DNA of 64,000 nucleotides from Topomyia yanbarensis. Its lineage: Eukaryota; Arthropoda; Insecta; Diptera; Culicidae. Location: positions 367,404,271 to 367,468,270 of the forward strand of contig NC_080672.1 of NCBI RefSeq assembly GCF_030247195.1. Direction: 5' to 3'. A model generated the notes under the pieces. It was not told the DNA's origin and ran no database searches. It worked only from the letters and a program-made list of their open reading frames with translations. The translations under genes were made by a program, and so were the position numbers. This document shows, piece by piece, positions 1 through 12,700 of the stretch (positions are counted from its first letter, which is position 1; the number at the start of each line of letters is the position of its first letter).

Positions 1-729
1 ATTGAAATTTACTATCTTACTATCACTCCCAATTTCAGAAGGCTTGAAAATCAACATTAAACATTTTCAACTTCCTCGAGAGGTGAGACCTAATTAATCA
101 CTAGACGCTGTTCAGACAAACGTTGATGTATAATTCGGTTCATATTGTTGGTTGTGATGAAAATCGAAGTCTTCCGGCCATAACAGCAAATTTACTGCCA
201 GATCATACACTTTTTCCGGCAAACTTGTCTGCAACAATAATTTTATAATTTATGGGATTATCTCTGTGATCTTTCGTAACATAAATCTTCTGCCCGGAAG
301 CTGTTTAAAGTCAAATTTGACAGCATCCTATGCATTTATTGAATTTGTTCAGATCCTGATCATACATATTTCAGGCCCGCTATTTTGGCCGTAATGTTTT
401 GTTTTACGGTACAGTTTGATTACTTGATAGCCCTATACTTGAAGAAAACTTCTCGAATGCCCGAGCGTCCTGGATTAGCTTTGAAAGCCTTTATGAAGCC
501 CTGACGCAGTTTCCGATACCACTTCGATGGCACCTTCAGGACAGCAGACAAACGTTACTAGAAATTTGTTTGTACTGCACATATAGAGGTTTGGCCATTG
601 TGATCATCATACTCGAGTTTTCATTTCTTTTGTGTAGAATACATTCTCTCATTTTTCCATCGCGTCACAATTTATGAAAATATTACCTTCTTTTCAAAAA
701 TTTTGCGCGAGATCTCAAGAGAGACATTG
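1..729. other. No identifiable gene; AT-rich flank, possibly transposase remnant
   Basis: No convincing reading frame. The minus strand may continue the transposase-like remnant seen at 2589-2757, interrupted by the TIR element that starts at 730, but stops are frequent and I found no catalytic motif. Confidence 0.3.
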
Positions 730-2588
730 CACAGTGGTCCAGAATGTAAATATAGTATGAATTTTGAGATTTTACTAAAACTAAACAACTTAGCCTTATT
801 GAGTCTTTGGAGAAGTTTTCGTAGTTTATAAGCCCCCTCTTTTTATTAAAACAACAGTTAGGGTGGTTCTTATTTTACCAAGATCAAAAAATTAACTTTT
901 TAATCACTCTAGCTAGAGCCAAACGACCTTCAGCGAAGTTGTAGAACGACAAATTTTGGAAAAATTTGCTGAAGACATGTAAGCTCTATCTGTCATACTT
1001 TTTATTTTACAATAAATTTCAAATCGGAGCTTAGGGTGTTTCTTCGAAATACAATTTTATTCCAAGAACTTTTGCTGTATTCATTAAAAACTGAAGTAGT
1101 CTTCAGACAACTTTAAGATTATTTCAAGGCGAATAATTTGTTTCATGGCACTATATATCTAGCTATTAGCGTTGAAAAGTTATGAGCATTTTTCGCCAAA
1201 ATGGGGTTGTTTTCAATAACAATATCACTCATTTGAAGCAAATAAAAGATAATTCTTATTGAACTATAAATAAGGTCATGATTAAAGTTATAACTGAGTA
1301 AAAAATGGCGAACACGATATTTTTTTAAATTTCATAAAATTGATTTAAAAAAATATATTTTTGAAATATTAAGTGCTTATTATCTTTTGAACAATAAAAG
1401 CTAGTTTTGATGTATTAGAAGAAAATATTCGTCTTCAAAAACTCTGAAAACATCTGAAGGATAGGTTGTAAAAAATGAAAACTGAAAGTTATATTAAAAA
1501 TTTGGTTTTTCATGAATGACTCTTTGTAATATGTTTAAATTACTTTCACGGTGAACAATATAAAAATGTAGTTTCGTTTTCATGATAAAATATTGCACTT
1601 TACAATACTTTTCTATTATTTTAAATAGTGGGTAGGGTGGTTCTATTTTTTTTAAATCAGAAAAACAACTTTTTAATGGTTCGAGATAGAGTTACGCTGT
1701 CTTCCACAAAATTGAAGATAATGAAATTTTGAAAAACTTTGTCAAAGACACTGAAACTCTATGTCGTGTACTTTTCATTCTACAAGAAATTTACCAAAAA
1801 TATTTAGGGTGTTTCTTAAAAAATGGTTTTCTTTGTATAACTTTTGCAGTTTTGATTTTTAATTAAGATCACTTTAGAAATACTTTCAGATATTTTGAAG
1901 GAGAACAATTTGTCTTAATATATTGAACCTCTAGCTTCGCTCGTTAGAAAGTTATATATAATTTTTACTAAAAATAAACAATTTTTTGAGTAAATATTGC
2001 AAGATATAAAAAATATCGTATTTGCCATTTTTTGGTGATCTATGCTACAAAGCATGCTATTTCATATAAAAGCAAAAGTATTCAATGTTGAGTGCCCGAT
2101 TCGAAGATAATTCTATTTGAAAAAGTTATATTTTTTATATAAAAGTTCTCTAATTTTAAAACTAAAAAATTAAGTAGCTGGTGTTTTAAAGCAAATTATG
2201 CGCCCTAAAAAAATGTCCAAAGGGTACTTTAGCGTAAAATAAAAACTTCAAAAGTTATAGAAATAAAACCGTTTTTAAGGAACACCCTAAAGCATACATT
2301 TGAATTTCTCGTGCAATGGAAAATATGAAAGCTAGAGCTTGCATGTCTTCAGCAAATTTGTCTAAAATGTGTTGCTCTACAACTTCATCGAAGACAGTAA
2401 AGCTCTATCTCAAACCGTTGAAAAGTTCTATTGTAAGTATTGCTAAATTTAGAACCCTAGCATTGGTTTAATCAAAAAGAAGTACCTTGCAAAGTACAAG
2501 AACTTTGCCAAACATGTTGTAAGGCTAAGTCATTTAATTTTAGCAAAATGTTTAAATTCCTGCTAAATTTGCATTCTGGACCACTGTG
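730..2588. mobile_element. TIR element, CACAGTGGTCCAGAATG ends
   Basis: CACAGTGGTCCAGAATG at 730-746 is mirrored exactly by CATTCTGGACCACTGTG at 2572-2588. The subterminal parts also mirror each other loosely (the AAGGCTAAGT motif near each end). The inside is AT-rich, non-coding and contains repeated blocks around AGGGTGGTTC and TTAGGGTGTTTC (for example 856-1050 and 1630-1830). I could not find a clean target duplication. Non-autonomous; superfamily unresolved. Confidence 0.6.
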
Positions 2589-2757
2589 CACTGTGCGACG
2601 TCCCGGTAGTTCTTCGTCATCCACCGGCACTGCGATTTCACGATCGCTATTTGCTCGCTCGTGTACTCGAGGGACCGAGTCTTCTTCCGACAGATGATGT
2701 CCTCCATCTTGAGGGTTCGGTGAATCAAGTTATGGGAGCAGTGATATTTTTGGCTAC
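2589..2757 (-). pseudogene. Transposase-like fragment, middle part
   Basis: The minus-strand reading contains HNLIHRTLK, then CRKKTRS, EYTSEQIAIVKSQCRWMTKN. This resembles the region after the helix-turn-helix in Tc1/mariner-type transposases. The assignment rests on recognition by eye. The frame is cut on both sides by TIR elements that begin with CACAGTGG. Confidence 0.4.
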
Positions 2758-2759
2758 CG

Positions 2760-4534
2760 CACAGTGGCAGATTTCTCTGCAAACCTGGCCAAAAGTCGAA
2801 AATGGTTTTGATTGACCTGCAAAGGTACACACCTCGTTTTTTTGGGGCGCAGATTACGATTTTGATGTCAGATTTTCAAAATTCAAAATGGCGGAAACAA
2901 AATGGCCGACATTTTAATCTAAATATAAGTAAATTTTCACGAATGAAGATTTATTGGTTCCAGTGTATGCCAATAACATGATGATGATGAAATTTGTTGG
3001 TTTGCACGCATAAAGACGTTTGGGTGTATTGGTGATGTAGATATTATGAGAATTGATGTTATTAGTCATTTCAAACTATGTATTTTATACAACATAGTTG
3101 CAAAACTTTTAAACTCTCTGTATGATTATTATTCACTTTGTACAATTAATATTCAATTGCTGCTCGATGCACATATTTTTCAAAAAAACAAAAAAATAGT
3201 ATTTTTCTAAATTATAGAAAATAAGCCGATTCTGCGACGAAATGCATGGAGTGAAAATTGACAGCAAGTTTACATGCAAATTGCAGTAAATAAAAAATAA
3301 AATGAAAAAAATACGCAAACAAGTGAAACTCACTAAGATTCATAGTATTATTGAAATTGTTAGACCGAGGATTTGTCCAAAGTCCATTATTACGATGAAG
3401 CGTCCATTTAGATTAATGGGTTATGCTTAGTCTGAACATGCTTGTACTGCTTCCTGGTATAGTTTTGAGCAACCACGTTTTGTTGTCATGCTTGCTGACA
3501 TACTACGACTGACAACCTTCTCGCAAACAAATTCGCCAAGCTGAGTATACGCCAAAGTGAGCTTTATGGTCAAATAACAGTCGGAGATTCCAGTATTCTT
3601 TTGCACTATTCTACTGATTTTCGCACGTAGTATCCTATCATATATTCCACCTCTAGATTTCTTTTGCTTTGCATGATCAAACGACATAGTTTTCTAGTAA
3701 CGTCTAAGCATGGTATTCAAAATCGATTTTTGAAATTTATATCCTTTGGCGATCACTTCTGTTGACCTCGTTGGCTTTCAATATGAACGACCAGAATTAT
3801 TTAGGTCTTTTGCATTCCACTTTTGATAACATCTGAATATGTTTATGAATCTTGATGAAATTTTCACCACTAAATACACAATTCTTCCTTAACAAAATGC
3901 AGTATTGTGCGACTATGACAACCAGAGGTGCAGCAGTAATTAAAAGTACGAGTCCAAATTTTAAACTGAAAATCTTATAATCCGTCTCCATTTCCACTTA
4001 ATCAAAGATTACTCAAAAACGGGCAAATTCGGCCAAGAATTCTATAATGTTCCAAATGGAGGATCGTTCAAGGAACATAAATTTCTTTGAAATAAGGTGG
4101 ACATATGTGGACAAAAAGTATTTCAATAATTAAACAAAATGTGTGTTGAAACCGTCTGCTACAAAAGTGTGAAAGTTTTTAACATTTTCTATAAACAAAC
4201 AAAATAATATCTTTTGACATAAACACATATAAATAAAGTACATACCGTCAGCATAACTTTCCATTATTCCACATTTGAAACCGGCACTTTTATCAAAATC
4301 CAGCTGCACTTTAATAATATTGATATTTCGAGCGCTCGATACAAAATATGGGAAAAACGCGATGGTTTAAACTGTTTGGATGTGCCAACACCTCAAATAT
4401 AGAAATTTTGGGACGTTTCACTTAAAATAGCATACGGCAGCACCATCTGAAGGACAACATATGTACTAGAACCCAAAGTACTACCATGACATTTTCGACT
4501 TTTGGCCAGGTTTTTAAGCAAATCCGCCACTGTG
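2760..4534. mobile_element. TIR element inserted in the transposase remnant
   Basis: CACAGTGGCAGATTT at 2760-2774 mirrors AAATCCGCCACTGTG at 4520-4534. The inverted similarity extends through AACCTGGCCAAAAGTCGAAA inside each end. The interior has no recognisable coding potential; open frames such as 3427-3687 (minus) match nothing I know. It shares the outer CACAGTGG with the element at 730-2588. Confidence 0.55.
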
Positions 4535-4766
4535 CAGCGTCACGCAAATTCGCTTCCTTCTTCTTCTTCATCATCATTATCTTCCCCGGACGGCCACTAC
4601 CGGCCTTTCGTTCTGCGCTCAGGGATGCCGGGATCCGGTAAACTGTATTCACGGGTACGTTTTCGTCTCGAAAGTGGACTACCGTAAACTTTTTTCCACG
4701 ATGGAAATCACAGTATTCCAAAACAAACAGATTTTCGCTTTGACAGCAAGTGGAGTCACTTAACAA
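4535..4766 (-). pseudogene. Transposase-like fragment, N-terminal part
   Basis: The minus strand reads FVLEYCDFHRGKKFTVVHF, then ERKAGSGRPGK. This resembles the N-terminal DNA-binding part and basic linker of Tc1/mariner-type transposases. The continuation lies at 2589-2757, beyond the inserted element at 2760-4534. No intact transposase can be read. Confidence 0.45.
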
Positions 4767-6620
4767 TTATACAGTATGATGAAGCGGAAAACTCAGGCAA
4801 TCAGAGTCAATCTATAATCTTTTCATCCAAGTTTGTATACTGAGTGAGCAAAGTGATTTCAAAACAATTTTGCGCTAAATGTTCGCTATCTGCTATGTCA
4901 TCTGATTAGAATAGGTTAGAAATTGTCATTCAAATGGAAATACTTTTGTATTTCACTTTCTGATTTGATCATATTTGAAATAATTAGCAGAAAAATCCGA
5001 AATTGCTTGTATCTCTAACACAGAAACAGAAGATAGTTGCATTTTTAATGAAATTGTAGATTGTACATTACATGCTCTGTTCAGCGAACCTTGCTAATGC
5101 GTCTTTTGTTGGCATCCCTAGCGCACTTACATCGTCCCTGCCGCCGTACGCTAGGAAAAGGGAAACCCGAAAAAGAAGCATTAAAGATAGTTGTGTGCAG
5201 TTGGAATGAAATTATGCTCGCAGTTTGCACTATGATCCGGTAGGATTGGAGGTAGCGTTTAGCCACATGTTTGAATATGTTTATCGAATTACAGCTACGT
5301 GCAATATACACACACTCACCCGTAAAAACTCGTGGAATTGGATATGCCAAGAATGGACACGACACCAGGGATTTGGACTTGAGCCGTGTTTGAATCGATT
5401 CTGTGATATAATTTTCGAATAAGGGAAATTAACTGTGTGAGGAAAATGATAAAATCAACATCTGAGAAATTACATTTTCTGTTAATTTGCACCCTTGCCA
5501 ATGAAAAACAACGATTAACCGACTCCCGAAGGATAATAATTTGTGCCCAAGGTTATCTGGCATCTAACAACGCGATTGTTCGTTTTCACCTCCGCCCAGT
5601 CACTTGTATTTATTGATGATTGTGCACATACTCATATACAGAGCAAGTACCAATCTTACCTGCAGTGAGCCTTTCTGCCATCGTCCAACGGTGAAAACAG
5701 CAAAGCAAAAAAATCGAAACAATTGCATCCCTTCACACGATGCCAGCTGCAGCTGCTGCACAATTTGAAAGGACACCTTTTTTCGTCATTCGACACCTTG
5801 AAAATGGTTTCTCTCGTTGTTTCTTTACCGACTGTTTGATGATGGCTGGCTTGCATCCCGTTGACAGTTTTCCATGTTTTGCCCCAGCAGCATCATCAAT
5901 TCAGGTATTGCACCAGACAGACACTTTTTCATGACATACTTTTTCGGGTTATTTCGGTCCATGCTGGTTCCATCAGAAACGATACTGGAATCAGGTTCCT
6001 ATGTACTGAGACACAATTGTCCACTAAAGTTGCTTATTTTTTTTCTTCGGAAACTTCACATAGGAGAAGAGCAAATAATTGTCTACTTTTGTTGGCAACT
6101 TGATGCACAGGTATTTGGGAACGAATTAGAGATCATGTGTCTTAGACATGGCTGAAAGAAGATGCGATCGCCAGGTAGATTTTGCTTTGCTCAAATTTAT
6201 CTATTCATTTCAGGTCGTTTTGCAGACCAAGCAATTTGTGCAACAAATGTTGCAGGTCAAAAAACATGGCAGTCATCTTAAATTGTGTGAAACACCGACT
6301 GAATATAAATTAGTAATTATTTACTACAATAAAATATGGTAGTGAGTAGCATCGCGAAGATAAATGAAAGCCTTAACCTACACTACTAACAGCAACTAAT
6401 GTATAAAATTAAAAATAAAAATCACAATTGCACTGCTTACTTCCTAGCTTAGCTTCGAGGTAATCAAATTGTCACAATAATAATTTAACGCTTGATCTAA
6501 AATTCGTACAGTTGATTGTTCTACCTGTTGGATATCGAGAAACTTACCAGTCATTGTGCTGGCACGCACCCGGAACCGAATCCTGGAATAGCTGCCGCCC
6601 CTCCCCCCTTGCACAACGTC
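4767..6620. other. 3' flank / probable 3' UTR region of the Spätzle gene
   Basis: No recognisable gene. Short open frames on both strands lack coding features or known motifs. If the AATAAA at 5609 is used, about 1 kb of this stretch is 3' UTR. Confidence 0.35.
5609..5614 (-). terminator. Candidate polyadenylation signal
   Basis: AATAAA on the minus strand (TTTATT on plus), about 1 kb downstream of the Spätzle stop codon. I saw no closer exact match in the stretch I scanned. Transcript evidence would be needed to prove use. Confidence 0.25.
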
Positions 6621-6792
6621 TCAGTTGTTTTCCGCCAGGGTACACACGCAGCAGCTCGGAAACCAGTAGGTGTCGACGTACAGACTCTGCCCGTCACTGT
6701 CCAGGGTCAATAACCGCTTCTGCGAGAACTTCTGCTCACACCTGGAGTTGTACCCATTTGGCAAATTGCACAGATTGGAGCACTCCGTTGAC
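6621..6792 (-). CDS. Spätzle-family gene, coding exon 5 (C-terminal knot) and stop
   Basis: The acceptor is CTCAAATAG. The exon encodes STECSNLCNLPNGYNSRCEQ and continues to YWFPSCCVC and a TGA stop at 6621-6623. It holds six of the eight knot cysteines. The intron to exon 4 is about 10.1 kb and is filled with repeats. Confidence 0.93.
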
Positions 6793-9700
6793 CTATTTGA
6801 GGGGAGAATGGAAGATAAAGGCATCCGTGAGTTCAGTTTTTTTTATTCTAGATTAATTACGATGCTTGTTGAAATAGGGGAAAAATACAAAGCGGTATAT
6901 TTATCATTTTTGCTCGAGTGGAAAAATTCGGTCTTTAGAACTTCAATGGACCCCAAAGAATGGAAAAAACACACTGTTCGCGAAAGGGGTTCTACCAACC
7001 GGGAGTGTGTCACTAGGATCTATTGCAACCCCTCGCATGGAAGAAACTTTTTGCACAGGTGAAGTGACAATCTGAGTTCATAGCTGCCAAAGGGGAAAAT
7101 ACCACCTGAAATACATCGGATTGTAGTACGCCTCCTAGCACTATTGCGTAACACCCTAGAGTGCTAAGTAGAAATGCATTGCCCGTAATTTTTACATGTA
7201 CATGACCGTTCAAGGCAGTTCGGTTTCGGTGAACTTGAAAATTCGCCCCTAATTTCCAACGAAAACATTCACTTGCACGCACAAGACGACAAAGGAATTT
7301 TTGAATGAAAAACGCACAACTTATCAATGGAGAAAGCGTGGTTTGTTCGGAAAAATTGTACCCCATTTATAATTTATATCACATGCAAACTCACGAACCC
7401 ATTTCCCCTAGCTAGGTCGCGGTTATCATGTACCTACAACATAACCAGGCAAAAGTGTGAGAAGATAATTGAGCTGGGGATGGACCCTCGAGTTTGTGCT
7501 AAATATGTGCCATCGATGTCGGGGCAAACCTGAGCAGTACGAATATAGTATTATTGTACGCATATGAATAAGTTGTTACGTTATTGAACCGTGACAAATA
7601 ATAATTTTGCATAGGTCAGGTACGCGATATTATCAAGTGAATGAGCAGTGTGAGTTCGTCGCCGTTTTTAACCGAAGACACAACCAACGGACTTTGAAGT
7701 GTGAGCTGCTCGCTTTTAAAAAACGAAGGACCTCGATTGCAGCTTGCAAGGTTGCTTTGCAAAGGGGACAAATAGAAAACCTGATCATTCTTCATAAGCA
7801 CGCAGTTAGCTTCTGCTACTCGACGCTAGATGCTGCGGAAGCTTTCATTTCTACAGTTCGTTTCATTTGTACTGTACCCGCTCGCGTTCATTGGTGGCAT
7901 CGATGCCAAACTTATGGATTATTAGTTTTTCTACGTATCTACGGAAGAATCAATACATCTTCAACGAATTCAACGAAACCATGGCGAAAAATTTGGAAAG
8001 CCAAATTTTTTCCAACAATTTCGTGTACGTTTAATAAGATCGAAACAAATATTTAAACAATATGGCCAGTTTAAAGCCAAACAGGACCAAGCGCGAACCG
8101 AACAATTAGCGTTGTCACATGAAATATTACACTTTTTTTATTTTTAATTACGTAACTTTAAAGTTACTTTCATTCGTCAAGAAAAAAAATTTCACTAGAA
8201 ACTAGCACATATAGTGCCTACTTTATATAATTTGAGTAATTTTTAAGAGCAAACGAGGTAACTTCAATTCATAATTGAACTAAAATAAAATTACAACAAA
8301 TGTCAGAAAAGAATTTTGGGGCTCAGTTCGGTACTGCTTAGGTCATGTTCTGTCAATAAATTGACATCTTATAAAACCATCATTAAACTATGAATGGAGA
8401 CTAAATCCATTTCAAGTACATGATTCAAAATTGAACTAACTGATAACGCTAATACGTTGACTGAGTTACAGTTATTTATTGCACTACTTGTTCGAAAGCA
8501 GTTGAGTAAAGCCATGTCAAGTGATCCTCGAATTTTTCGCAAAATCACCGATCTTCATGAGGTATATTTTATTGGATAGGGATTATGGTGAATAGCTTTT
8601 GGTATAAATATTTCGTTAAAACATCTTTTATTCTTTAAGATATTAACCCTTAAACTTTATTGCATGATAAAATTGTAAATTTTATATCGCAAAAACCACT
8701 GCAGACAATTCAATGATTTTTTGCACACTTATGTAATGATATTTGCACTATCTCATACAAATATTTTTGCTGCATAATTATGTAAATAACGGTACTTTGC
8801 ATCTATTTAAAAATTTCAATTATATTTTTTCTTGTGTTCTTCACGCTAAAAATTTTCAAAACGTATGTCAAATTATGCGGTAATCTTTGACCTTTAATAA
8901 TCTGTATTGATCATTTTTCATTTTTGCTTCTATCGAGAGTTCTGGAGGATTTTGTAACAGTGCGCTCTTCCAACGCACGGCCCACTTTGATACAGCCCGC
9001 GAGAACGTACATATTGGCAACGCTGCACGTTGCAACGTCCTAATGCGCATCGCTTTGAAGGAGCGTATCCCATGTGCAAAATTGGCATCTGTGAGATTAA
9101 AGCAAAAAGCCAAGCTTTTCTTTATGGATTATTGAAGGTGAATGTTTTATTCAATAGTTATTTAATTTTCTGTCACTCAATACCTCGGACAAGCGCGCTC
9201 GGATATTGGCAACCAATGTTTTAACCTGCGTTGACATATTTTTTGCAAATTGACATACTTCACCATATTTGATTGTCAGTTCATTTGTCTGAGAGGTAGC
9301 ATGGTTTATTGCGAATCTTTTCTTAAATCCACATTACAACTTTTCAGCCATGCGCCATCGGGCCTTGCGTTAAATTACGCGCCTATTTAATTTGCATCAG
9401 TGCGAGTGAAAAAACGTTTTGACGTTTGTTTTTGTTTCGATCGCACTCGAGTGTTTCCCATTTAGCAAGAACTCGACAAAATGCTAGATTATCTCAAAAT
9501 AGACAAACTTTGCTCAAAAAATATTCGATTGTTTGATGTTATAAATATGGGTCGATCACACGAATGATTTATTCCGTTAAAAAAATTCATAAATGTGTTC
9601 GTCGTATCTGGTTATTGGGGAGTGATAAATTTAAAAATTATATTGGTCAACACATGTGTGGCATATGTCGTAATGGATGCAAAAAATACTACGAAAATAA

Positions 9701-12700
9701 ATATGGACATGAACAAAACACAATGTTCGTTAAATTTTCAATTTTTCATCCCATGTTTATAGTAACGGGTTCCTCAATTACGCGTTTAAAATATAGGAAA
9801 TTTTTTCTTCTTATAGTGTTTGCCAAAGTAATGAACTGGAATATTCGTTGACTCAACAAGTTCATGCGGAAAACTGTAACGATAATTTATAAATAAAGAT
9901 CGTTGATGATTAATTGAAATTCGATAAAATAAATAATATCTTACCAGAACTTGGAGAACCACAAATGAACATAATTAACAGAAGCAATAGCGATAAAAGA
10001 AAACCTCAACATCGATGCGATTGAACAAGTAAAGATTCTAAGTAAACTTTTTTCAAAAGACACATCGTTGTTTAAAGGTAATATCACTCGGTGAAAATAA
10101 AAACGTGAAATAAAATGCTGTTGTCATAAGATTTTTCATTTTCCTATATTAATGTTGTAGACTAAAAATGAATTTGGATATAACGTAGATGTACTTTGAC
10201 TAACAAAAGTGTTCTTGATGATGTTAATTGTTAGAAACGTTAAATTATATTAATAAAAAAATATTAAGCAACTATAATTTTTGTTGTTTACTTCGGTCAA
10301 AAATGTTTAAAGCATCTCAAAATATCTGAAAAAAAGTCATCTTCGATAATCTGTATAGAAAAGTTTACCCTTTTGCACTAACCAAGAGATGTGGTTTCTT
10401 TTTGTCATGCGATGCGCACTTCCAACGCGATGCGCATTCTGACGTTGCAATGTGCGACGTTGCCAATATGTACGTTCTCGCGGGCTGCATCAAAGTGGGT
10501 CGGGCGTTGGAAGAGCGCACTGTTACAAAATCCTTTATAACTCTCGATAGAAGCAAAAATGAAAAATGATCAATACAGATTATTGAAGGTGAAAGATTGC
10601 CGCATAATTTGACATACGTTTTGAAAATTTTTAGCGTGAAGAACACAAGAAAAAATGCAATTGAAATATTTAAATAGATGCAAAAAACCGTTATTCACAT
10701 AATTATACAGCAAAAATATTTTTATGAGATAGTGCAAACATCATTCCATAAGTGTGCAAAAATTCATTGAATTATCTTTAGTAGTTATTGAGATATAAAA
10801 TTTACAATTTTATCATGCAATAAAGTTTAAGGGTTAATATATTAAAGAATAAAAGGTCCAGTAATATATGCCTCATGAAGATCGGTGATTTAGCGAAAAA
10901 TTCGAGGATCACTTGACATGGCTTTACTCTTCATAAAATTGATTTAGTTTATTTGAATCATTTAATTGATGTAATTCGCTTAATTCATTTAATTCATTTG
11001 ATAATTTTTATTATTTAAAGCATTTTATTAATTTTGTAAATTTTATTATTTTTTTATATTATTATCTTTAGTAATGTCATTAATGTTGTAATTATTTTAA
11101 ATTTTATTAAATTTAGGTTTTTCATTTTATCCATTTTATTATTTTTTTAGCTCATACATTTTAATCAGTTACTTCATTTTATTATTATTATTATTATGTC
11201 TGTTCAGTCAATTCTCTTATTCAATTAATCCAATTTGTTAATTTGACTAAAATTAATTTATTCCATTAATTTTACAACTAAATAAATAACTTTAAAAACT
11301 TTACTAATTGTTCGTTCCATGAGCTGAAATAATTTTATTCATTTTATTAATTTGATTTAAATTAAACATTCTACTCATTTTATGAATTTGACAACATTTT
11401 TTTCATTTTTTTTGCTTTAATGATTTTTTAATTTTCATTCGTTTTATTGATTTTGTATAATTTATTCAGTTTATTCGTGCAGGACTAAAACTGTGTTCAT
11501 CCCAATTCTAGCTAGGTGCCTACTTCGCATAAGTTCTGCAAACTAATGAATAGTCCAACGGTGAAATGGTCGGTGTTAGGTCAGACCGGACTAAGTGACA
11601 GTGCATTGATTTCGAGAAAAACGCGTTTAAAGTTTGAATCGCAGCATCCTTTACATTATAATTGGAAAATAATTTTTACCATAATTCTTGTTTATTGTTT
11701 CATATTTCAAATCTGGTAAAAGTGGAATGTAGATGAAGAAATTCTTTATCCAGTGCTATCATTAACTCATTTTTTTATGTTTTGCGACTTGGTCCGGTCT
11801 GACTTAACACCGACCAAATGTGTAAGAAATGGCTCATCTCAATGCTAGGTGAATTAATTCGGTTTGTTTTATTTCAAAGAATTTCAAAAATAAGGTCCTT
11901 TTAATTCGCCAGAATTGAGCGTGCACCCTAAAGATTATCGAAGTAAAACCTTGCCAGCTAAATAATGGCAAATTAAGGGAGTCTCCTCATCAGTTAGCTT
12001 CCAAATATTGATTTTTTTCATTTGCATCAATCGTTAGAATTATTTTCTAAGAATATTCTTACAATGTTTCAGGGTATAGCTGATTAACATCTCATGCCAG
12101 TAAGTTTTCTTTGATTTGTTTTTTCCCTTTAACACTCGGAATACCAAGGGGGTAAAAAGTTACGCGGACTACCAAGGGGGTCTAAAAAAATGGGAACGCT
12201 TACTTTGACCGATCATATCTCCGCCGTTACATAATCGATTTTAAATCTGTCTTCACCAATAGAAAGATATGTCTTTTGTGAATACGTCATATTAAAAAAT
12301 GGAAGAATAGAGTTGTCTACCGTAAGTTACAGTAAAAAGAGTATAACAAAGTCAGTGAGAAAAAAAATGGGAACGCTTCTTTGACTTGCCATATCTTAGC
12401 TGTTTGCTCACCAATTTTAATTCTTTCTTCACCATTGCATAGGTAAATCTTTTATAAAACAGTGAACAAAGAATGATGGAAATCAAATTTGTATATCTGT
12501 TTTTAGAGAATTTATTGGAACACAGCCTGCACTAAAAAAATGATTAAAAAATTCATTTTATAATGTTTTTTCGAAAAATCTTGAACTTTATGACTAAAAT
12601 ACCTAAAATTTTAACTTATAATCACCATAATAATCTATCCTGTGTAGAAAAACCTTCCGAATAAGGAAGTATTGCACTTTTTTGTTTCAGGTAAAAATTG

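Noticed and set aside
1..729. C-terminal half of the transposase-like gene
   Set aside because: Position fits, but I could not read a catalytic motif or more than short matches between stops, so it is listed only as a possibility.
7607..8056. 149-codon plus frame as a gene
   Set aside because: No domain, no homologue I recognise, random-looking composition; it lies in an intron of the opposite strand.
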